This document shows, in pieces, positions 51,598 to 60,476 of a stretch of 64,000 nucleotides of DNA. Every line of letters begins with the position of its first letter. Within the stretch, counting starts at the first letter, position 1. The translations under genes were made by a program, and so were the position numbers. The DNA lies in contig NZ_OCSR01000001.1 in NCBI RefSeq assembly GCF_900230185.1, positions 5,394,001 to 5,458,000 of the forward strand. Reading direction: 5' to 3'. This DNA is from Burkholderia sp. OK233 (lineage in GTDB: Bacteria > Pseudomonadota > Gammaproteobacteria > Burkholderiales > Burkholderiaceae). A model generated the notes under the pieces. It made no database searches. It was not told where the DNA came from and saw only the letters and a list, made by a program, of their open reading frames with translations.

Positions 51598-53790
51598 TCA
51601 CCCCGCGCTCGCGAATTCGCCGGACGCACGTTCGTCGGGCAACCAGCGCGGCAACCCGGCGAGCGCCGCATCGATCCGTTGCGCGAGCCGCTCCAGCGTT
51701 TGCCCGTCTGCCGTCTCCGTTGCCCCTGCCGGCGGCAGCGCGGCGCGCAGTCCACTCGGTTCGAGCCGCGCCGGCGTCATCGCGGCCGATGGCTCGGCCG
51801 CGAGCTGCGAAGCGTATCGCTCCAGCGCATCCGCGACAGCCGACTGAAACTTTGTAGCACTCTCCATCGGTGCACCTGTTGACGCGCCGCTCATCGCCTC
51901 GTGGTGAAACGCTTCGATCGCGACAAGCATCGCCCGGCTCTGCGCGAGCACCGTCTGGGACAGCAGCGTAATACGTGTCGTCTCTCCCTCGCGCCAGTCG
52001 GGTTCGAGCGCGACACGCGCGAGCGCCATCTCGCAATCCGCGACCATGGCCCACGCTTCAACCACCGCCGCCGAATCCGCCGCGCGTGGGCCGCTCTGCA
52101 TCGCCTTCGCCTCGATACGCGCCAGCGCCGCGATCTTGCGCAATATCGACGTCAGTTGCGCACGCAAGCCATCCGATTCGCGCTCCGGCCACATCGACAT
52201 CTGGATGAAGGTGGCCACGCCGACACCCAGGATGATGCCGACGATCCGGTCGCGGATCTCAGTGAGACCCGACGGCGGCGAGAACGATTCAAGCAAGGCC
52301 AGCGCAAACGTAAACATGATCTGGATTCCTGCATAGCTGATCCGCTCGGAACCCGCCGACACCCAGGCGCCGAGCGCGATCACGGGCAGGCTCATCAGCA
52401 GCAGCCCCGTCACGCTTTCCAGGTGCGGAATCACGAACGCGACCATGAACAGCGCCAGGGCACTGCCGATCAATGCGCCGCTGATCCGCAGCACGCCCTG
52501 GCGGCTCGACGCGCCAAGGCTCGGCAGCGCGACCACGAGACACGTCAGCATGATCGTGTGGATACCCGGCCAGTTCACCGCGTTGTAGAACACGTAGCAG
52601 ATCAGTACCGAGAACAGCGTACGCAGCGCGAAGCGCGCGTAACGCGGATTCGCGAAGACGTCCGGTTCGGGCTGCGCGGAAGGCGCCGCGGCTTTCGCCG
52701 CCTGCGTCGTTTTCTCCTCTTTCGCCGCTGCGCTGCCGGCGGCCGCATCTTCCGGCGGCGTCGGCGCGACGGCACCCCGCGTGGCATCGGAGAACACGTT
52801 GAGCGCGCGTTGCATCGCGTCGAGCGCGGGTATCGAGGTCGATGCCGGCGCCTCGCGCGATGCGCCCCAATGCCGCCATCGCATGTTGTCGCCAATCGCG
52901 TGATCGAGAGACGCAAGTTCGTCCTGCACCACACGGATGGCATCGATCTGCCCGGCGTCGCGCGCGACTGCGCGCTCAGGCAGCACCGCCGCAGCTTCGA
53001 AGATGCGCGATACCACGGTCACGCAGGCCAACCACGCCGCGGCATCTTCCTCGCTGTAGTGGTGACGCATGGTCGAAAAGCGCAACAGTTTCTGCAACGC
53101 GAGTGCGCCGCGCTCAAGATCGAGCGAGCCGATGCGCACGGCCGGCGCATTCGCGTCGATCATGACCGCGAGCCGCGCACGGGCCGTCGCGAGCTGCCGT
53201 TGCATGGCGGCGCGCAACTGTTGCTCCGGTTCGGCTGGCAGAAACAGTGTATTGATGATCAGGGACAGGACAACCGCGTAGTTGACCGCTACCCACACCC
53301 ACAGACAGTCACGCACCAGCGCTTCCGCGTTATCGGTCTGATCGACAAAGGTCTGCGCGTAAATCACAATCAGCGAGACGAGAAAGAACACCAGCCCCAG
53401 TTTCGCCACGGCCCGCATCAGATAAGCGCTGCAGAAAAAGATGGCGCTTGCGATGATGATGCGCAGCAGCGGGTAATCGAACGTCAGCCTGTAGATACCG
53501 ATGATGCAGGCGATCGCGCAGGTCGTGCCGATCACGGCCATCAATGCGACCAGGCGGGTCAGCACGATGTTCGACTGCGTGACGAAGAACACCACTATCA
53601 GCGACACCGCCAGCTCGGGCACCTGCAAGGTCATCGACACGACAAGCACGATCGCGCAGCCGAGCACGCTGCGCATGGTCAGGTTGGCGCGCCCGGGAAA
53701 CGCGCCAAGCTCCGAGCGCAGGAACGCGGCCAGTTGCCCGAGCGGCCGCGGCCAGGCGAGATGACGCCCGACGCCGTCGAGCCCGCTCAT
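51598..53790 (-). CDS. mdtO: MdtO-like FUSC-family inner-membrane transporter
   Basis: A 730-residue membrane protein of the fusaric-acid-resistance (FUSC) family. Two hydrophobic blocks, at about residues 35-190 and 395-545, each hold several membrane segments, separated by a cytoplasmic helical region with an Ala/Lys/Pro-rich linker near 355-385. The C-terminal 200 residues are soluble. The protein moves aromatic or similar acids with a membrane-fusion protein and an outer-membrane channel. It overlaps mdtN by four bases (ATGA) and is followed by mdtP after six bases. The gene order matches E. coli ytcA-mdtNOP. With mdtP interrupted, export across the outer membrane may be impaired. Confidence 0.9.
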   Translation of the reverse strand: MSGLDGVGRHLAWPRPLGQLAAFLRSELGAFPGRANLTMRSVLGCAIVLVVSMTLQVPELAVSLIVVFFVTQSNIVLTRLVALMAVIGTTCAIACIIGIYRLTFDYPLLRIIIASAIFFCSAYLMRAVAKLGLVFFLVSLIVIYAQTFVDQTDNAEALVRDCLWVWVAVNYAVVLSLIINTLFLPAEPEQQLRAAMQRQLATARARLAVMIDANAPAVRIGSLDLERGALALQKLLRFSTMRHHYSEEDAAAWLACVTVVSRIFEAAAVLPERAVARDAGQIDAIRVVQDELASLDHAIGDNMRWRHWGASREAPASTSIPALDAMQRALNVFSDATRGAVAPTPPEDAAAGSAAAKEEKTTQAAKAAAPSAQPEPDVFANPRYARFALRTLFSVLICYVFYNAVNWPGIHTIMLTCLVVALPSLGASSRQGVLRISGALIGSALALFMVAFVIPHLESVTGLLLMSLPVIALGAWVSAGSERISYAGIQIMFTFALALLESFSPPSGLTEIRDRIVGIILGVGVATFIQMSMWPERESDGLRAQLTSILRKIAALARIEAKAMQSGPRAADSAAVVEAWAMVADCEMALARVALEPDWREGETTRITLLSQTVLAQSRAMLVAIEAFHHEAMSGASTGAPMESATKFQSAVADALERYASQLAAEPSAAMTPARLEPSGLRAALPPAGATETADGQTLERLAQRIDAALAGLPRWLPDERASGEFASAG

Positions 53791-54884
53791 GACGGCGCTC
53801 CATTGGGCGTCGCGCGATTGTCACGATTATCGCGACGTTCGGGCTGCAGCACGGCGACAGCGGACGTGCCAATCCGGAACATCTGCGGATCGGGATGATC
53901 GACCAGTATCTTCACCGGAAAACGTTGCGCGACGTGCACCCAGTTGATGCTGCGCTGAATGTTCGGCAGACCGTTCGCGGTGCCGCTGCCGTCCTGCGGA
54001 TCGACGCCAAAGCCGATCGAGTCGACCGAACCGCTGAAACGGATGCGCGTATTGCTCATCAGGTACACGGTCGCGCGGGTGCCGGGCCGGATGTTGCCGA
54101 GCTCGTTCTCGCGGAGATTGGCGATCACATACCAATGCCGCGTATCGATCAGCGTGAAGACGGGCTTTTGCGCGGACACGAATTGCCCGACGGACGTGCG
54201 CAACTCGACGACGCGGCCATCGAACGGCGCGCGCACGGTCGCATATTCCAGATTGAGTTGCGCCGTGGAGATTTCAGCCGTCAGCACCGCGCGCTGCGCG
54301 ACGAGCGCGGCGACGCTGCTGACCGCCGCCTGCGCCTCGCGGGCCTGCGCTTGCGCGGCCGTGAGCTCGGCCTGAGCGGCGCGTTGCGCGGTGCGCGCAC
54401 GGTCCAGGTCCTCGGCGGAGACGTAGCCCTTCGCGATCAGCGGCTCCGTTCTCGCCAGCGTGTCGCCCGCCTGCTTTGCGGCGGCCTGCGCACGCACGAC
54501 CGCCGACTTTGCCGCGTCGGCACTGAATCCTTGTGCATTGACGGTGCGCTGGGTCAGCGGAATCTGCGCATCGAGTTGCGCGAGCGCCGCCTGGGCGCGC
54601 TGCAACGCGAACTGATACGGCCGCGGGTCGATCTCGAACAGCAGATCGCCCTGCTTCACCGCCTGGTTGTTGCGCACCGCGAGCGTCACGATCTTGCCGC
54701 TGACTTCGGGCGAGACGCCGATCGTGTCGGCGTACGCATAGGCGTCGTCGGTGCGCGGCACGGTATCCACGCGCCAGATCACGGCAATGATCGCGATCAC
54801 GGCCAGCACGATCAGCAGCATGGCGGGCCAGGTTCGCGGACGCTGCTTTCCTGCGTCCGTGCTTTGGGCAGCAGTCATGGTCAC
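53787..54884 (-). CDS. mdtN: MdtN-like membrane fusion protein (HlyD family)
   Basis: A 365-residue periplasmic adaptor. One membrane segment lies at residues 18-40 (AMLLIVLAVIAIIAVIWRVD). The biotinyl-lipoyl half-motif VSPEVSGKIVTLAVRNNQAV and DLLFEIDPRPYQ follows, then a long Ala/Gln-rich coiled-coil hairpin (about 95-190), the second lipoyl half (VRAPFDGRVVELRTSVGQFV) and a beta-barrel (NIRPGTRATVYL). It joins the FUSC transporter to the outer-membrane channel. Start and stop are both tightly linked to neighbours: ytcA is 42 bases upstream and mdtO overlaps by four bases. Confidence 0.92.
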   Translation of the reverse strand: MTMTAAQSTDAGKQRPRTWPAMLLIVLAVIAIIAVIWRVDTVPRTDDAYAYADTIGVSPEVSGKIVTLAVRNNQAVKQGDLLFEIDPRPYQFALQRAQAALAQLDAQIPLTQRTVNAQGFSADAAKSAVVRAQAAAKQAGDTLARTEPLIAKGYVSAEDLDRARTAQRAAQAELTAAQAQAREAQAAVSSVAALVAQRAVLTAEISTAQLNLEYATVRAPFDGRVVELRTSVGQFVSAQKPVFTLIDTRHWYVIANLRENELGNIRPGTRATVYLMSNTRIRFSGSVDSIGFGVDPQDGSGTANGLPNIQRSINWVHVAQRFPVKILVDHPDPQMFRIGTSAVAVLQPERRDNRDNRATPNGAPS

Positions 54885-54926
54885 ACGGTCAGCTAAAGGT
54901 TAATGGGATCAAAAGGATCAACGGGG

Positions 54927-55211
54927 TTAAAGGTTGAAGCCTGCTACCCAGAGCGCGATGGAAAACAGCACCGTCAGCGCCGGGTAGACAATAGCGGGCG
55001 GCGCGAGCCAGGCGCCGCGGCCGCTTCGCGAGAGCAGCACGTGCACGCATACGACCAGCAGCACGCCACCCACGATGCAGAACAGCCAGTCCGGAAAGTA
55101 CGCGCCCAGCACGCCGACCGACGGCGCGTCGCTACACGCAGTCAGCGTCAACGTCGCGCACGACATCAGGACCATCCATCCATGGCGCCTACGGCGCACA
55201 CCACTCGACAT
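54927..55211 (-). CDS. ytcA: YtcA-family small membrane lipoprotein
   Basis: A 94-residue protein with a lipoprotein signal (VLMSCATLTLTACSD, Cys near residue 26) and two further membrane segments (FCIVGGVLLVVCVHVLL and IVYPALTVLFSIALWVAGF). It resembles E. coli YtcA in size, in the GAYFPDWLFC segment (GAYYPSWFFC in YtcA) and in its position just before mdtN. The role is unknown; the constant association suggests an accessory part of the efflux system. It follows poxB by 89 bases without a clear terminator. Confidence 0.82.
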   Translation of the reverse strand: MSSGVRRRRHGWMVLMSCATLTLTACSDAPSVGVLGAYFPDWLFCIVGGVLLVVCVHVLLSRSGRGAWLAPPAIVYPALTVLFSIALWVAGFNL

Positions 55212-55300
55212 CGCCGTCTCTCCCTGATGGCAGGCAATGAAGCATTTCGATTCAACTGCACGCGCGATCCTGGCGCACCGGACATTCCGGATGCCAAGGT

Positions 55301-57022
55301 TCAGCGCGTCAGGTTCACTTTCGCAAGATCGATCAACTCGCTGCCGCGTCCGTCCATCACCGCCTTCATCATGAAGAGGCCGAAATGCCAGGCTTCATCG
55401 ACAGTGGTCTTCGGCGGCATGATCAGTTCCTGGCGCGCGCTAACGACGTCGACGAGCGCGGGTCCGTCGTGGGCAAGCGCTGCCGCGAGCGCGCCTTCGA
55501 GTTCCTGCGGTTTCTCGACACGAATGCCCTTCACGCCCATCGGTTCGGCCATGCGCGCAAAATTCGGATTGACGAGCTCGGTGCCGGTGTCGACGAAGCC
55601 CGATGCGCGCATTTCGATCTCCACGAAGCCCAGCGTGCCGTTGTTCAGCACGATCACCTTCACCGGCAGCTTCGCCTGAACCAGCGTGATGAAGTCGCCC
55701 ATCATCATCGTGAAGCCGCCGTCACCGGACATCGAGATCACCTGGCGGCCAGGATACGTGGCCTGGGCGCCAATCGAATGCAGCATCGCGTTCGCCATCG
55801 AGCCGTGATTGAACGAACCGATCAGCCGGCGCCGGCCGTTCAGCTTCAGATAGCGCGCCGTCCAGGCGATCGGCGTGCCGACATCGCAGGTGAAGATCGC
55901 GTCATCCGCCGCGAGCTGGCTCACGAGCCGCGTCACATACGGCGGATGGATCGTCGTGCTCGACGGATTGCTCTCAGCAAGCGAATCGAGATCCTTGCGC
56001 GCCTTCTGGTAATGCGCGAGCGCGCTGTCGAGGTGCGACGAATCGGTCTTTTCCTTGAGGACCGGCAGCAACGCGGCGAGCGTGTCCTTGACCGTGCCGA
56101 CGAGGCCAAGATCCAGCGAACAGCGGTTGCCGAGCGCTTCGGGACGCACGTCGATCTGCGCGATCGTGGCGTCTTCAGGATAGAACTGCCGGTAAGGAAA
56201 ATCGGTGCCGAGCAGCAGCAGCATGTCGCACGCCTTCATCGCGGCGTAGCCCGACGCGAACCCCACCATGCCGGTCATGCCGACGTCATATGGGTTGTCA
56301 TGTTCGATATGCTCCTTGCCGCGCAGCGAGTGCACGATCGGCGCCTTCAGGCGCTTCGCGAGCTCGACCACTTCGTCGTGCGCGCCCGCGCAGCCGGCGC
56401 CGCACATCAGTGTCACGCGCGATGCCGCGTGCAGCACATCCGCGAGGCGCGCGATCTCTTCGTCGGCCGGGCGCAGCACGGGCGGCGCCGACGGCACCAG
56501 CCAGGGCGCGACCCTGGCGGTCGTCGGCGACAGCGCGACGTCGCCCGGAATCACGACGACCGCCACGCCGCGCCGTCCAACCGCGGCCCGCATTGCGCGA
56601 GTCAGAATCTGCGGCAACTGGTCGACGTGCGACACGAGTTCCACGTAATGGCTGCACTCCTTGAACAGAATTTCCGGATGCGTCGCCTGAAAGTAGTCGA
56701 TGCCGATTTCCGAGCTGGGAATGTGCGCGGCGATCGCGAGCACGGGCACACCGCTGCGATGGCAGTCGAATAGTCCGTTGATCAGGTGCAGGTTGCCCGG
56801 TCCGCAACTGCCCGCACATACCGCCAATTGACCAGTGAGATGCGCTTCCGCGCCGGCCGCGAAGGCGGCGCCTTCCTCGTGCCGCACGTGGATCCAGTCG
56901 ATCTCGCCGGAACGCCTGAGCGAATCGGAGATACCGTTCAACGAGTCGCCAACGACACCGTAAATGCGCTTCACGCCGGCCTGCGTCAGGGCATCGACCA
57001 GATAGTCCGCTGCCGTGGTCAT
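55301..57022 (-). CDS. poxB: pyruvate:ubiquinone oxidoreductase PoxB, second copy
   Basis: A 573-residue PoxB closely similar to the copy at 29649-31370 and the same length. Glu49 (VRHEEGAAFAAGAEA), GSCGPGNLHLINGLFDC, IPSSEIGIDYFQATHP, GDGGFTMMMGDF and the C-terminal MMKAVMDGRGSELIDLAK are all present. It turns pyruvate into acetate and CO2 with ubiquinone as acceptor. The ATG at 57022 is preceded by GGAGG; the open frame extends upstream across an intergenic repeat. It stands before ytcA-mdtNOP on the same strand, so some read-through is possible. A TATGTAAG half-site lies about 270 bases upstream. Confidence 0.92.
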   Translation of the reverse strand: MTTAADYLVDALTQAGVKRIYGVVGDSLNGISDSLRRSGEIDWIHVRHEEGAAFAAGAEAHLTGQLAVCAGSCGPGNLHLINGLFDCHRSGVPVLAIAAHIPSSEIGIDYFQATHPEILFKECSHYVELVSHVDQLPQILTRAMRAAVGRRGVAVVVIPGDVALSPTTARVAPWLVPSAPPVLRPADEEIARLADVLHAASRVTLMCGAGCAGAHDEVVELAKRLKAPIVHSLRGKEHIEHDNPYDVGMTGMVGFASGYAAMKACDMLLLLGTDFPYRQFYPEDATIAQIDVRPEALGNRCSLDLGLVGTVKDTLAALLPVLKEKTDSSHLDSALAHYQKARKDLDSLAESNPSSTTIHPPYVTRLVSQLAADDAIFTCDVGTPIAWTARYLKLNGRRRLIGSFNHGSMANAMLHSIGAQATYPGRQVISMSGDGGFTMMMGDFITLVQAKLPVKVIVLNNGTLGFVEIEMRASGFVDTGTELVNPNFARMAEPMGVKGIRVEKPQELEGALAAALAHDGPALVDVVSARQELIMPPKTTVDEAWHFGLFMMKAVMDGRGSELIDLAKVNLTR

Positions 57023-57351
57023 GATGCCTCCTGCCGGCGTGCCCCAACGGACGTAGCCGCCCCCTTGGGCGGCAGCGAACCTGAATGAGCGTGGGGGTAA
57101 TTCACGATGCGCCTCCTTCTCCCGGTGACGGGGCGTGCAGGCACATGTGCCGGCGGCCACGGTTTAACTTCGACCATGGTGTCGCGGCTCGTCCGGGCGT
57201 GCTTTAGGATTCGCACGGTGACGTATCGAAATCGCGTGAACCGGCTCAGCGATCTCGCAAGGAAATCGTGCCCGCCGGGGGAAGCCGTGACTTACATACC
57301 GTTACGGGGATCCACTTCTACGACGGGCACGCATTCCATCGGTATCCGCGC
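57023..57351. promoter_or_regulatory. 329-base gap upstream of poxB copy 2
   Basis: No gene is convincing here. It contains the intergenic repeat (57055-57103) and a half-site CTTACATA at 57291-57298, which reads TATGTAAG towards poxB. The 3' end of the pirin gene at 57352 adjoins it; that gene is also leftward. Promoter elements could not be placed. Confidence 0.4.
57055..57103. repeat. intergenic GC-rich repeat element, copy 2
   Basis: GCCGCCCCCTTGGGCGGC is a near-perfect dyad followed by agcgaacctgaatgagcg and tgggggtaattca. It matches the copy at 35915-35962 in order and sequence. It lies 33 bases before the poxB ATG and would be in the transcript leader, where the dyad could fold. Confidence 0.6.
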
Positions 57352-58218
57352 TTACCGGGCGCGGCGCTGCGTGGCCAGATCGCGACCGATGCGGCGGATC
57401 TCGGCCTCGCCCTGCGCAAGCGCGTCTGCGCTCGTATGTACCGAGTAGTGGCCGAGCACCAGGGGATAGGGATGTTTGATAGCGGAGCCGATGACGAAGG
57501 ACGTCGCGTGCTCGGCATGCAGCTCAACGGGCGCCCCGTCGGATTCCTCGAACACGGCGAGCTCCCCTGCCTCGATCGGCTCGGATGCGGTCAGCCGGCC
57601 CTTGTCGATCGCCAGCCACGAAACGTTGTGTCCCGCAGGCGGCACGTAGCGCCACGTATCCCCAGCGTTCAGTTCAACATGGAAGTAGTTGATGCCTTCA
57701 GGCGCGCGGATGTCACTCGTCGCCGATCCGTGGCGGCCGATGATGACGCGGACCGGCCCATCCCGCTGAACCTCGGCCGGCGAGATGTACTGGCTTTCCG
57801 CCGGCGAGTTCTCCTGCGAGGGCGGCAGCGCGACCCAGAGTTGAAAAAGGCGTACGGCTTCGCCCGGCAATACGTTTCCGTCATGCCAGACGCCATTGCC
57901 GGCCTTCATCCATTCGAGGCCGCCGGCAGGAAGTTCGCCACTCTTGCCGGTCGTGTCCGCATAGGAAATTCCGCCACTCAGCACGGTGGTGAGTGTTGCG
58001 AGGCCCGAGTGCGGGTGCATCCCGAACATCGGCTTGCCGGTGGGCACGACCACGGCGTGATCGAGGAACACAAAAGGCTTGATCAACTCGCCGATATCGG
58101 AGGGACTGGCCAGACGCGTAATGCCGCCGTGCGCACTGCCAGTGGTGCGGAATGCGACCCGGCGCGGGGCCAGCGTTGTCTCTGGAATCGGGGTGAGTAC
58201 GGCTGTGTCGGTGTTCAT
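57352..58218 (-). CDS. pirin family protein
   Basis: A 288-residue bicupin of the pirin family. The metal site of the N-terminal cupin is visible (KPFVFLDHAVV, then MFGMHPHSGLATLTTVLSGG and WMKAGNGVWHDG). The C-terminal cupin includes YFHVELNAGDTWRY. Pirins bind iron, and some have quercetin dioxygenase activity or act as redox-responsive partners; the role here is not known. It is divergent from the LysR gene at 58315 over 96 bases that contain a CTGAAA/TTTCAG dyad, so LysR probably controls it. Confidence 0.9.
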   Translation of the reverse strand: MNTDTAVLTPIPETTLAPRRVAFRTTGSAHGGITRLASPSDIGELIKPFVFLDHAVVVPTGKPMFGMHPHSGLATLTTVLSGGISYADTTGKSGELPAGGLEWMKAGNGVWHDGNVLPGEAVRLFQLWVALPPSQENSPAESQYISPAEVQRDGPVRVIIGRHGSATSDIRAPEGINYFHVELNAGDTWRYVPPAGHNVSWLAIDKGRLTASEPIEAGELAVFEESDGAPVELHAEHATSFVIGSAIKHPYPLVLGHYSVHTSADALAQGEAEIRRIGRDLATQRRAR

Positions 58219-58271
58219 GGCTCTGCCTTAGTAAAAACGCGATACACGTAAGGTAAGAGCTTGCACTCCAT

Positions 58272-58299
58272 CTGAAAAGCCTATATTTTTAGATTTCAG
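58272..58299. promoter_or_regulatory. LysR-type dyad between pirin and lysR
   Basis: CTGAAA at 58272-58277 and TTTCAG at 58294-58299 are perfect arms around a 16-base AT-rich centre. The site lies 16 bases before the LysR start and 54 bases before the pirin start. LysR proteins usually bind such sites (T-N11-A type) in the divergent promoter and act on both genes. Confidence 0.5.
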
Positions 58300-58314
58300 G
58301 TATCGATTGGAGCG

Positions 58315-59205
58315 ATGGATATGCTTGACGGCGTAACGCTGGACCAGCTTCGGACCTTCATCGCGGCGGTCGATGAAGGCAGCTTCTCAGCAGCCGGACG
58401 CAAGCTCCGGCGCGCGCAATCAGTAGTCAGCCAGACCCTGGCGAATCTCGAGGCACAGCTCGAGGTGAAGCTGTTCGATCGCACTGCCCGCTACCCGCAG
58501 CTCACCGACGCAGGCAAGAGCTTGCTGCTCGACGCCCGTTCCGTGGCCGACACGATTGATGGTTTCAAGGCGCGAGCACGCGCGATGCGGGAAGGTCTGG
58601 AACCCGAACTCTCCGTCGCGATGGACGTGATGTACCCCATGGATAGTCTGACGCGCGCGGCGGCCCAATCCCAGAAGGATTATCCGCACACGCCGCTGCG
58701 GCTCTATGTCGAGGCGCTGGGCGGTGTGATGAAGCTGGTGCTCGACCGGATTTGCAACATTGGCGTGATCGGCACGCTGCCGATCGTGACGGATGAACTA
58801 CAGGTCGAATCCTTGCGCGAGCTGAAACTGGTGACGGTCGTCAGTCCCGCTCATCCGTTCGCAAATAGCCGGGCTCTCATTTCCGCTGCCGCAATCAAGA
58901 AGCACGTGCAACTCGTGCTCAGCGACCGAACCGCATTGTCCGAGGGACGCGAATTCGGCGTGCTGTCCGCCTCGACATGGAGGCTCGCGGATCTGGGGGC
59001 CAAGTACGCCTTTCTGAAGGCCGGCCTGGGTTGGGGCCATATGCCCCTGCACATGGTCAAGGAGGATCTTGAGAGTGGCACCCTCGTGGCGATTCGCATT
59101 GAAGGCCTGCCGCGCGATGTGGCGATGCCGATGAAGGTTGTTTACCGCAAGGACGCGCCGCCGGGGCCGGCCGCTCGCGCCTTCATTGCACAGTTGGGAA
59201 AGTAA
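58315..59205 (+). CDS. LysR-family transcriptional regulator
   Basis: A 296-residue LysR regulator. The N-terminal helix-turn-helix is LRTFIAAVDEGSFSAAGRKL with RRAQSVVSQTLANLEAQLEV. The C-terminal effector domain has ELSVAMDVMYPMDSLTRAAA. It is divergent from a pirin gene and convergent with a DoxX gene, so it most likely controls the pirin. The effector may be an electrophile or a quinone, by analogy with pirin and DoxX neighbours, but this is inference. The ATG at 58315 is followed two codons later by another ATG. Confidence 0.93.
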   Translation: MDMLDGVTLDQLRTFIAAVDEGSFSAAGRKLRRAQSVVSQTLANLEAQLEVKLFDRTARYPQLTDAGKSLLLDARSVADTIDGFKARARAMREGLEPELSVAMDVMYPMDSLTRAAAQSQKDYPHTPLRLYVEALGGVMKLVLDRICNIGVIGTLPIVTDELQVESLRELKLVTVVSPAHPFANSRALISAAAIKKHVQLVLSDRTALSEGREFGVLSASTWRLADLGAKYAFLKAGLGWGHMPLHMVKEDLESGTLVAIRIEGLPRDVAMPMKVVYRKDAPPGPAARAFIAQLGK

Positions 59206-59252
59206 GCAGAATGGCGGCGGCCGCTGGCATTGCAGCGAGCGCCGATCCCGGT

Positions 59253-59291
59253 GAGACGAGCCAGCCGGTCAGCTGGTCAGCCGGTCGTCTC
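59253..59291. terminator. hairpin between lysR and doxX
   Basis: GAGACGA at 59253-59259 pairs with TCGTCTC at 59285-59291. The 25-base interior contains CCGG and GGTCAGC repeats that can pair further. It lies between convergent genes. No U-tract is present, so strength is uncertain. Confidence 0.45.
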
Positions 59292-59306
59292 AGCGGATCA
59301 GACTTT

Positions 59307-59729
59307 TCAGCTCGCGTTCGCAGGCGAGACACGCAAAGCTGTGCGGCCGGTGAGCGCGTCCAGGCTGAATGCGCCGGCGCCGAACCAGGTGATTTGCAGG
59401 AGACCACCGGCCATCATCACGTTCTTGAGGAAGTGAATCATCTGGTTTTGATCGGCGAAGTTATGGTGAAAAAACAGCGCCGTGACCACACAGAACACCG
59501 CCATCCCCAGCGACACAGTGCGAGCCCGGTAGCCCGACAGCAGCAGCAGGCCGCCGCCCAGCTCGGTCAGCACGGCAAGAATGAACGCGAGTGGCGGCAC
59601 GGGCAGACCCATGGCCGCGATATAACCAACGGTCGCGCCATACGCCGCGAGTTTGCCCAGCCCGCTCATGACAAACGGTGCACCGATCAGAATACGACCC
59701 AACAACGGAAGAAATTTAAAACGTTCCAT
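59307..59729 (-). CDS. DoxX-family membrane protein, copy A
   Basis: A 140-residue protein with four membrane segments (LGRILIGAPFVMSGLGKLAA, ILAVLTELGGGLLLLSGY, SLGMAVFCVVTALFFHHNFA and FLKNVMMAGGLLQITWFGAG). It is nearly identical to the protein at 63522-63944; the differences cluster in the third membrane segment and the C-terminal tail. DoxX proteins of this type are often induced together with pirins or WrbA under electrophile stress. It lies 48 bases downstream of the pirin gene at 59778 and is probably in one transcript with it. Confidence 0.93.
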   Translation of the reverse strand: MERFKFLPLLGRILIGAPFVMSGLGKLAAYGATVGYIAAMGLPVPPLAFILAVLTELGGGLLLLSGYRARTVSLGMAVFCVVTALFFHHNFADQNQMIHFLKNVMMAGGLLQITWFGAGAFSLDALTGRTALRVSPANAS

Positions 59730-59777
59730 GACTAACTCCTAAGATAAATTTAAGCAGGTGGATTAAGAGAAAGGGAA

Positions 59778-60476
59778 TTAGCCGGCGTCCACCATCACCA
59801 GCTCGGAATCTTCAAGAGCAGAAATCTGTGCCGCGGCGACTTTCGTAATCGCCACGCCATCCAGCGGCCCAACGGGCTCGCCATTCACTTCGATGCGTCC
59901 CGAGGCCACGACGAGATAGGCACGACGCGCTGGACTCAACTCGTGTCGAACGCTTTCGCCCGCCTTCAGCATTGCGCCGAACACACGCGCATTGGCGCGA
60001 ATAGGCAGCGCACCTTCATCGCCGGCGAACCCGCTGGCCAGGACTACGAAGCGCCCTGACCGGTCGCCTCTTGGAAACGGCTTGGTATCCCATGCGGGTT
60101 CACCACCGGCTTTGCGGGGCAGCAGCCAGATCTGGTAGACCTTGAGCGGCACGTCGCCCCTGTTGAATTCGGCGTGGCGTATGCCCGTGCCCGCGCTCAT
60201 GACCTGGACATCGCCTGCGCGGATGGTTCCCTCGGACCCCAGGGTGTCTCGATGTCCGAGCAGGCCCTGGCGCACATAGGTGATGATTTCCATGTCACGA
60301 TGCCCGTGCATGGGGAAACCGCTGCCAACCGCGATCTCGTCGTCGTTCCAGACAATCAGGGGACCGAGGGCGGCATGGTCGGGATTGCCGTCGGCGCTCA
60401 CCGCGAAATGGTATTTCGCGCGCAGCCAATCTCGGTTCGCCGTGTCCAGTGATTCCCAACGCCTGTGTGTGAGCAT
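59778..60476 (-). CDS. pirin family protein, YhhW-like
   Basis: A 232-residue bicupin. The N-terminal metal motif is FPMHGHRDMEIITYV with two His and one Glu, and VQVMSAGTGIRHAEFN completes the site. E. coli YhhW of this type has quercetin 2,3-dioxygenase activity in vitro. It is first in a leftward pair with DoxX and divergent from the LysR at 60678. A role in detoxifying flavonoid or quinone compounds is an inference. The ATG at 60476 fits the family start (MLTHRRWESL). Confidence 0.92.
   Translation of the reverse strand: MLTHRRWESLDTANRDWLRAKYHFAVSADGNPDHAALGPLIVWNDDEIAVGSGFPMHGHRDMEIITYVRQGLLGHRDTLGSEGTIRAGDVQVMSAGTGIRHAEFNRGDVPLKVYQIWLLPRKAGGEPAWDTKPFPRGDRSGRFVVLASGFAGDEGALPIRANARVFGAMLKAGESVRHELSPARRAYLVVASGRIEVNGEPVGPLDGVAITKVAAAQISALEDSELVMVDAG

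Noticed and set aside
51901..53898. Long open frame (665 codons) on the plus strand opposite mdtO and mdtN
   Set aside because: It is rich in Arg, His and Gln, has no domain, and mirrors the GC-rich codon pattern of the intact efflux genes on the other strand.
57107..57448. 113-codon open frame on the plus strand between poxB and the pirin gene
   Set aside because: Arg-rich, no motif, partly overlaps the pirin gene and the poxB regulatory region.
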